Shown here: piece after piece, positions 5,133 to 5,326 of the stretch
How the letters are laid out: each line of letters starts with the position of its first letter
Numbering within the stretch: position 1 is the stretch's first letter
Assembly: GCA_015767395.1 (NCBI GenBank)
Contig: JADWMI010000178.1
Location: forward strand, 1 to 5,326
Direction: 5' to 3'
Length of the DNA: 5,326 nucleotides
From: Bacteroidota bacterium
Lineage (GTDB): Bacteria > Bacteroidota > Bacteroidia > Flavobacteriales > Flavobacteriaceae
The notes under the pieces: generated by a model
What the model was told of the DNA's origin: nothing
Databases searched by the model: none
The model's input: the letters and a program-made list of their open reading frames with translations, nothing else
Translations under genes and position numbers: made by a program

Positions 5133-5326
5133 ATGAAAAGAAAAGCTCTCTTAATCATATTTCTTTTGTACTATCAAATTTCAAGCGCCCAATGTGCCAT
5201 GTGTAAGGCGGTTGTTGAAAGTGGAGATCTTTCTGAAGCAGAAGGTTTAAATACAGGGATTTTATATTTAATGGTGTTTCCATATATTTTGGTGGGTACA
5301 TTGTTGTACTTTATTATTAAAAATAG
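5133..5326 (+). CDS. Small exported single-helix protein with a CxxC motif (partial, runs off the window)
   Basis: An ATG one base after the DUF420 stop opens a frame of 64 codons with no stop before the window edge. Residues 1-19 form a signal peptide (basic KRK, hydrophobic core, then ISSA). The likely cleavage before Gln20 fits the Bacteroidota trend for signal peptidase I products to begin with Gln, which then cyclises to pyroglutamate. The mature start is QCAMCKAVVESG, with C21 and C24 in a CxxC pair. An acidic stretch follows, then one transmembrane helix (about 42-62), so the CxxC should face the periplasm. A lipoprotein is less likely because the residue before C21 is Gln. Small proteins of this shape occur in related genomes, to my recollection without assigned function. 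Its position suggests a thiol or copper role in oxidase assembly. Confidence 0.78.
   Translation, partial: MKRKALLIIFLLYYQISSAQCAMCKAVVESGDLSEAEGLNTGILYLMVFPYILVGTLLYFIIKN

Noticed and set aside
5133..5326. Lipoprotein signal at the small CxxC protein
   Set aside because: The residue before the first cysteine is Gln, not Gly, Ala or Ser as in a lipobox; cleavage before Gln20 by signal peptidase I fits better.
1..5326. CRISPR array, insertion sequence, phage or defence system
   Set aside because: No regularly spaced repeats, transposase-like or integrase-like genes, or terminal inverted repeats were seen. The gene content is a coherent respiratory locus, although a tRNA gene is present at the left edge.

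Overview
This window looks like chromosomal DNA from a member of the Bacteroidota, most likely a marine-type Flavobacteriaceae. The basis is the AT-rich composition, the absence of Shine-Dalgarno sequences ahead of the genes, several good matches to the Bacteroidota sigma-A promoter (TTTG or TTG, 17-23 bases, then TAnnTTTG), tRNA genes without an encoded CCA, and the protein sequences themselves. The genus cannot be fixed from the sequence.

Layout. Bases 17-195 hold two tRNA genes on the minus strand, tRNA-Gly(GCC) followed by tRNA-Leu(TAA), with a promoter at 241-270. A divergent promoter at 321-350 starts the plus-strand genes. The first plus-strand block (371-3272) encodes heme O synthase (ctaB/cyoE), two different subunit III proteins of a heme-copper oxidase, and a small subunit IV. 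It ends at a strong intrinsic terminator (3297-3326). A second promoter-like element inside the end of the first subunit III gene (1851-1882) could drive the second subunit III and subunit IV separately. The second block (3340 to the window end) encodes a SCO-like protein that has lost its metal ligands, an intact SCO copper chaperone/thioredoxin-like protein, a DUF420 membrane protein, and the start of a tiny secreted or membrane protein with a Cys-x-x-Cys motif. Spacings here are short: 5 nt, a 1-nt overlap, and 1 nt.

How the genes work together. All protein genes fit the building of an aa3-type terminal oxidase. CtaB makes heme O, the precursor of heme A. Subunits III and IV are accessory membrane parts of the oxidase. 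SCO delivers copper to, or keeps reduced, the CuA site, and DUF420 proteins are linked to aa3 oxidase maturation. The catalytic subunits I and II and heme A synthase are not in the window, so they must be encoded elsewhere or just outside.

Most of the window is a conserved housekeeping respiratory locus and not an unknown system. The points most worth a second look are the ligand-less SCO paralog beside the intact SCO, the small CxxC protein at the right edge, the roughly 100-residue insertion in the second subunit III, the loss of the conserved acidic residue in the first subunit III, and the promoter arrangement.
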